Of a stretch of DNA of 64,000 nucleotides, positions 59,966 to 64,000 are shown one piece after another (position 1 is the first letter of the stretch; the number at the start of each line of letters is the position of its first letter). The notes under the pieces were generated by a model. It had not been told where the DNA came from. It searched no databases and worked only from the letters and a program-made list of their open reading frames with translations. The DNA is from Chitinophaga jiangningensis. Lineage in GTDB: Bacteria > Bacteroidota > Bacteroidia > Chitinophagales > Chitinophagaceae. The stretch is taken from contig NZ_FRBL01000002.1 of the NCBI RefSeq assembly GCF_900142605.1, positions 124,001-188,000 on the forward strand, in the 5' to 3' direction. The position numbers and the translations under genes are program-made.

Positions 59966-62914
59966 TTATTTGGTTGCAGGTTCGTAGATTTCCGCTTCAA
60001 TGATGCTCAGCGTGCCTTTGGCTTTGGAGTCATCCCTGGCGACGCCATCGTCCAGCTTTTTGCCGGTGACTTCCACCAGCTGGCTACCTCCCTGATCTTT
60101 GGAAATAGCGGCCAGCTGAATGCGCACCCTGCTACCTTTGGTGGGTTTGCAGGACAGGGTGCAATAGCCCAGGGTGAGCGGCGTTTTGCCGTTGTATACC
60201 TCGGTACCGTCGACGGTTATACGAAGCGGGTAGGAACGGGACTTGAAGTTGTTCAGTTTAAGTGTGATTTCATGGATAGTGCCTTTGCGCTCCAATTCGT
60301 ACTCTACCCAGGCGGTTTCCAGTTTACCATCGTTTACCCAGTCGGACAGTTCGTTATCGTCATAACTCATAAACGCCGAATCTGCGTTGGCACCGGCGAT
60401 AGCACCTTTTATACGCAGGGCTTTACGGGTAGGCACATACGAAGGTGTTAAAGGCGCCGGGCCGCGCACCAGGCTTACCGGCAAATCAACACCAGGCAAG
60501 GAGGTCGAAAGCCCTCCTTTGGTCAGGAATGGTTTGGAATGCAGCGTAAGGGTGGCTGATGTAAGTCCGTCAGTAGTGGCTTTCACCGTTACCTTACCTG
60601 CTGTGGTGGCAGCGCGGATCAACGCCCTGTTCACCCCTCCTTCTACCGGAAACTCACGGGTAAGGGTATAGTTATCCGGGCCCATGGCCATGCCGCCGAT
60701 CCATTCTGCCGGGCCTTCCACTGAAAATTTGATGGTATTTAACGCATCAGGCACACGGTTACCGGCGGCATCTATCACCTCCACCTGTAAGAGTGCCAGA
60801 TCATGCCCATCGGCCGTAAAACCATGTGGCGAAGGGATATTGGTGAGTTTCAGGGCCACCGGTGCACCGGTGGTTTTCTTCTCTCCCGAAATTACCTGCT
60901 TACCCTTGCTATCGAAGCCCACTGCACTAACGGTACCTGCCTCCCATGCCACTGCCGGGAAGGTGAACAGAAAACCATCGCTCTTTTCCCCAAAGCCCTG
61001 GGATTTACCGTTGACTTTCAGTTCCACCTTATCAGCCGTGGAGATCACATAAACCGGTTTCTTTACGCCGGGTTTATAGTTCCAGTGCCCTACGATGTGA
61101 AGGCCTTCCTGCTCCGGCACCACCCAGCCGTTCCACATCACCTGGTGCGCAAAGAAGTTTTCTTTTTTGATACGAAAGGCATCTACCTCTCCACTCCTGC
61201 GGTAATTTTCTTCGCCACGGTGATGGGTATTGGTGTCGGAGAACACGATATTAACCCCGCCGGAGCTCACGCGGGAGCCAGTACCGGGACGTTCGCGCCA
61301 GAACTCGTACCAGCGTTTCACGTTTTCCACCGCGTGACTTTCCATATTCCTGTTATAAACGGATGCACGCTGTCCATTATGGTCGGGGCCTTCACCATCT
61401 TTATGATAGGGCGGCGTGTAGTCGTCCCAGTATTTACGGGAGCCCTCATCACGGGAGTATTCCATCGCCCACATGGGAATGTGTGCACTTTTATTGGTAT
61501 AGAGCATTTCACCACCATATTCCGCTACCTTGCTGTTGAGCATTTCACGGGAGCCGATTGCACGGCCGCCATGCGAATCGTACTGATCACGGATGGCTTT
61601 CATCTCTCCCATATGTATTTCACTAATACTCTCATTGCCGCACTCATAAAAAATGATACTGGGGTTGTTGCGGTTATAGATCATGGCATCTCGCATTACA
61701 GCTTTACGCTGCTCCCAGCGGGTACCATTTACATCCGCTTCCGCATCGCCGGCTGGCATGGCCTGCATTAGGCCTACCCTGTCGCAACTTTCAATATCCT
61801 GCTTCCATGGCGTGATGTGCATCCAGCGTACCAGGTTACCATTGCTTTCCACCATCAGGCCGTTGGAGTAATCGCTTAGCCAGGCCGGCACGGACAAACC
61901 CACCGAGGGCCATTCGTTAGACGTACGCTGGGCATAACCATGTACCATGATCACGCGGTCGTTCAGGTAGACCATCCCATCCTTAAACTCCGTTTTGCGG
62001 AAGCCTGTGCGGGTAACCAATGCGTCCACCGGCTTATTATTGATTTTGAGTGTGGTGGTTACATTATAGAGATAGCCATAGCCCCAGCTCCAAAAGTTCA
62101 ATTTTTGCACAGGGGCCGCCGCGGCCAATACCACAGCCTGACCCGGGGCAATGGTTTGAGGCTTGCTGCTGAAATTACTGACCGGTTTATTGTTGATATC
62201 CGTGAGGGTTACCTCCAGCGAAACCGCTTGCGGGGCGGCAGTTTCATTCTTTACTTCTGATTCCGCATGTACCGTTGCCGACTGCCCTTTTACATTGAAA
62301 TCGGTTGCATAAATATACGTGCCAATAGTGTGCAGGTGGGAATTAAGTGGCAAAGTTTGGTACACTCTGCCTGTTACATGCAGGTACACATTTTTATTAA
62401 TACCACCATAATTGGCGTTGAAATTTTTATCTTCCCACTGGAACTTTTGATTGGTGGCCTTTTCGCGGTAATCCCAGCTATTATCAACCCTGACCGCTAC
62501 GGTATTTTCAGCGCCCGGTTTTACAAGGCCGGTGATATCAAAACCAAATGCAGTAACACCATTTTCGTGTATGCCTATATGTTGGCCGTTGACATAAAAA
62601 TCGCCTGCCTGGCGGATACCTTCAAATTCCAAAAAAACTTTCTGACCAGCCGCAGACGCAGGCAGGGTAAACGTTTTACGATACCAGGCGATGCCGGTAC
62701 TCAGGTCTTTAATATCTTTACGAAAGGCTTCCTTTTCGTTCCAGGCGTAGGGCAGCGTTACTTTTTTCCAGCCGGCATCGTTGAAATCGGCGCCGGAAGC
62801 GGTGGTGTCGCCGATGAATACTTTCCAGTCGCTGTTGAAATTGTATTTGGTTCGCTGTGCGTAGCTGGTGACACTTAACAAGGTACACAGGAAGGCCAGT
62901 TGAATTATTTTCAT
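59966..62914 (-). CDS. Glycoside hydrolase family 2 protein (beta-galactosidase-like)
   Basis: The 982-residue exported enzyme (signal ending TSYAQ) has a sugar-binding jelly roll (about 20-200, with WYRKTFTLPASAAGQKVFLEFEG in parts). An Ig-like sandwich (about 205-320) is followed by the TIM barrel (about 320-620) with the acid/base Glu428 in IIFYECGNESIS. A DUF4982-type and further Ig-like domains, and a C-terminal F5/8-type segment (GTIHEITLKLNNFKSRSYPLRI), follow. The usual nucleophile region is altered, so the exact sugar (beta-galactoside, -mannoside or -glucuronide) is open. It lies downstream of a SusD gene and is likely part of the same polysaccharide-utilisation locus. Confidence 0.9.
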   Translation of the reverse strand: MKIIQLAFLCTLLSVTSYAQRTKYNFNSDWKVFIGDTTASGADFNDAGWKKVTLPYAWNEKEAFRKDIKDLSTGIAWYRKTFTLPASAAGQKVFLEFEGIRQAGDFYVNGQHIGIHENGVTAFGFDITGLVKPGAENTVAVRVDNSWDYREKATNQKFQWEDKNFNANYGGINKNVYLHVTGRVYQTLPLNSHLHTIGTYIYATDFNVKGQSATVHAESEVKNETAAPQAVSLEVTLTDINNKPVSNFSSKPQTIAPGQAVVLAAAAPVQKLNFWSWGYGYLYNVTTTLKINNKPVDALVTRTGFRKTEFKDGMVYLNDRVIMVHGYAQRTSNEWPSVGLSVPAWLSDYSNGLMVESNGNLVRWMHITPWKQDIESCDRVGLMQAMPAGDAEADVNGTRWEQRKAVMRDAMIYNRNNPSIIFYECGNESISEIHMGEMKAIRDQYDSHGGRAIGSREMLNSKVAEYGGEMLYTNKSAHIPMWAMEYSRDEGSRKYWDDYTPPYHKDGEGPDHNGQRASVYNRNMESHAVENVKRWYEFWRERPGTGSRVSSGGVNIVFSDTNTHHRGEENYRRSGEVDAFRIKKENFFAHQVMWNGWVVPEQEGLHIVGHWNYKPGVKKPVYVISTADKVELKVNGKSQGFGEKSDGFLFTFPAVAWEAGTVSAVGFDSKGKQVISGEKKTTGAPVALKLTNIPSPHGFTADGHDLALLQVEVIDAAGNRVPDALNTIKFSVEGPAEWIGGMAMGPDNYTLTREFPVEGGVNRALIRAATTAGKVTVKATTDGLTSATLTLHSKPFLTKGGLSTSLPGVDLPVSLVRGPAPLTPSYVPTRKALRIKGAIAGANADSAFMSYDDNELSDWVNDGKLETAWVEYELERKGTIHEITLKLNNFKSRSYPLRITVDGTEVYNGKTPLTLGYCTLSCKPTKGSRVRIQLAAISKDQGGSQLVEVTGKKLDDGVARDDSKAKGTLSIIEAEIYEPATK

Positions 62915-62930
62915 AAGTTGTAGAATTTAT

Positions 62931-62995
62931 GAAAAATCGGGAGGGCCTGCGGCCCTCCCGATTTTTCGATGATAGCGGCTGGCGAGCCGCTATCA
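62931..62995. repeat. Two adjacent hairpins between susD-like and GH2 genes
   Basis: A perfect 17-bp stem (62931-62947 with 62951-62967, loop TGC) and a perfect 11-bp stem (62970-62980 with 62985-62995, loop GGCG). The first ends only 17 bases before the GH2 ATG. They do not share an arm. Confidence 0.82.
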
Positions 62996-63048
62996 ATGGT
63001 CCAGGAATTCAGCGATGCCGGCGTTGGTGGCATCCATCCTCCATATGA

Positions 63049-64000
63049 TTAATACCCAGGGTTCTGGTAAGCGGCCATGGCGGCAGCATCCAGCGGTTTA
63101 CCATTTGCATCTGTTAGCTGTAACAGGTAGTTGGAAGGCCAGGGACGAAAAGTATATTCCTTTTTCATTTGTCCTTTACCGTTACCATCCTGTCCGCCAC
63201 CATTCACCGGGTTATCCGCTACCGGCCAGCGGCCAGCCAACGGAGACGCCATCTGGTTCAGGTAAACCGTTCTGTCGTAGAGAATACCTGCATTGTGCAT
63301 ATCTTCCCATAACATACCTTCACCGAGCAGCTCCCTTGTCTTCTCATTATAAATAAACTGTACAAACAGCTCCGCTTTGCTGGTGGCAGTAGGTATATAA
63401 CGCTCTGCCAGCGCCTGTGGAGTACCGGGCGTAAAATATTCTTCCGTGGCCCTGATCGCATTGAAAGATGCACCATTAGCCGGGTAAGGAGTTGTTTTTT
63501 CACCAGCGGTGAGTGCAGCTGCTGCCGGTTCCCACTGGATCAGCACCTGCGGGCGGCTCTCCCCTGATTTGTATGCCGCACGCTGACGAATCACATTGAT
63601 ATCGGCCAGCGCATCGTTGTACATACCCTTACGGCCATACGCTTCTGCGCGCACCAGAAAGGTTTCACCCAGTCGCATCAGGATCGCATCTCTTGTACCG
63701 CTTTCACTGTTGAAGTTACTTTCATCAGCGCTTCCACCACGCAATGGATCCACAAATTTCTTCACAGATAAATATGGCGCAGGACTACCGGTATTCAATC
63801 CAATCGGGTTCTGGTTGTAGTTTACACGGTAGTAAGTACGGCCAGTTACAGCAGATCGGATCCACCTTACCGCAAACTGGTAAGGCTGGCTCATTACCAT
63901 TGTGCTATCCAGCGCTTCGCTCTTCTGGTTTTCCAGGTAAATGAGCGCGCGCTTGCCCAGGGTAGCTCTTGGAGCACCTGCTACTACAGCAGGTTCACCG
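63049..64000 (-). CDS. SusD/RagB-family lipoprotein, N-terminus cut by window edge
   Basis: At least 316 codons are visible; the frame stays open to base 64000. The C-terminal SusD part is recognisable by GTRDAILMRLGETFLVRAEAY and ALADINVIRQRAAY. FVQFIYNEKTRELLGEGMLWEDMHN and the final YLLQLTDANGKPLD also fit. It would bind substrate for a SusC partner further right, outside the window. It is upstream of the GH2 gene on the same strand, suggesting a carbohydrate-utilisation locus that continues past the edge. Confidence 0.93.
   Translation of the reverse strand, partial: GEPAVVAGAPRATLGKRALIYLENQKSEALDSTMVMSQPYQFAVRWIRSAVTGRTYYRVNYNQNPIGLNTGSPAPYLSVKKFVDPLRGGSADESNFNSESGTRDAILMRLGETFLVRAEAYGRKGMYNDALADINVIRQRAAYKSGESRPQVLIQWEPAAAALTAGEKTTPYPANGASFNAIRATEEYFTPGTPQALAERYIPTATSKAELFVQFIYNEKTRELLGEGMLWEDMHNAGILYDRTVYLNQMASPLAGRWPVADNPVNGGGQDGNGKGQMKKEYTFRPWPSNYLLQLTDANGKPLDAAAMAAYQNPGY

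Noticed and set aside
60803..61771. 322-codon plus-strand frame within the GH2 gene
   Set aside because: Antisense to a fully supported glycosidase; no motifs.

Overview
The window comes from a Bacteroidota chromosome, most likely Chitinophagaceae and close to Chitinophaga. The evidence is SusC/SusD pairs, outer-membrane beta-barrel proteins paired with GLPGLI or 6-bladed beta-propeller partners, a giant PKD protein with a type IX (type B) sorting domain, an ECF sigma/FecR pair, and several copies of the Bacteroidota -7 promoter motif TAnnTTTG. No rRNA, tRNA, CRISPR array, insertion sequence or prophage is visible.

Layout. 0-6.3 kb is housekeeping: a two-component system (kinase cut by the left edge), divergent proB-proA, a convergent class I fructose-bisphosphate aldolase, a histidine phosphatase and a GNAT acetyltransferase. 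6.4-13 kb has a beta-propeller/outer-membrane barrel operon, then an AraC regulator with a siderophore-interacting flavoreductase, and a methyltransferase. 13.2-20.7 kb is a huge lectin/PKD surface protein split in two by a frameshift in a C-run. 20.8-29.9 kb has an M1 aminopeptidase, AraC regulator, VOC protein, beta-lactamase-fold hydrolase, a 41-residue membrane protein, a rifamycin phosphotransferase, a thioesterase and a small secreted protein. 30-38.6 kb has a nearly gene-free stretch, a GLPGLI/outer-membrane barrel operon and a SNF2 helicase. 38.6-41.1 kb is repeat-rich and carries an EamA transporter and a GH16 lipoprotein.

41.1-44.4 kb is the most interesting small locus. A MocR-type regulator is transcribed away from a two-gene unit made of a protein with a complete ferritin-like diiron ligand set and biotin synthase (bioB). 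A pair of direct repeats sits on the promoter. 44.5-53.7 kb is an ECF sigma - FecR - SusC (with STN domain) - SusD - DUF4843 - PKD-like lipoprotein nutrient-uptake locus with no carbohydrate enzyme. 54.9-59.8 kb is a three-gene set matching the Xus xenosiderophore system: TonB receptor, DUF4374 lipoprotein and PepSY membrane protein. 60-64 kb is a GH2 glycosidase downstream of a SusD gene cut by the right edge.

A recurring feature is a family of long, near-perfect intergenic hairpins with 3-5 base loops and different stem sequences at each locus. At four loci two hairpins share one central arm, so that only one can form at a time. Some lie between divergent genes, where a plain terminator makes no sense.
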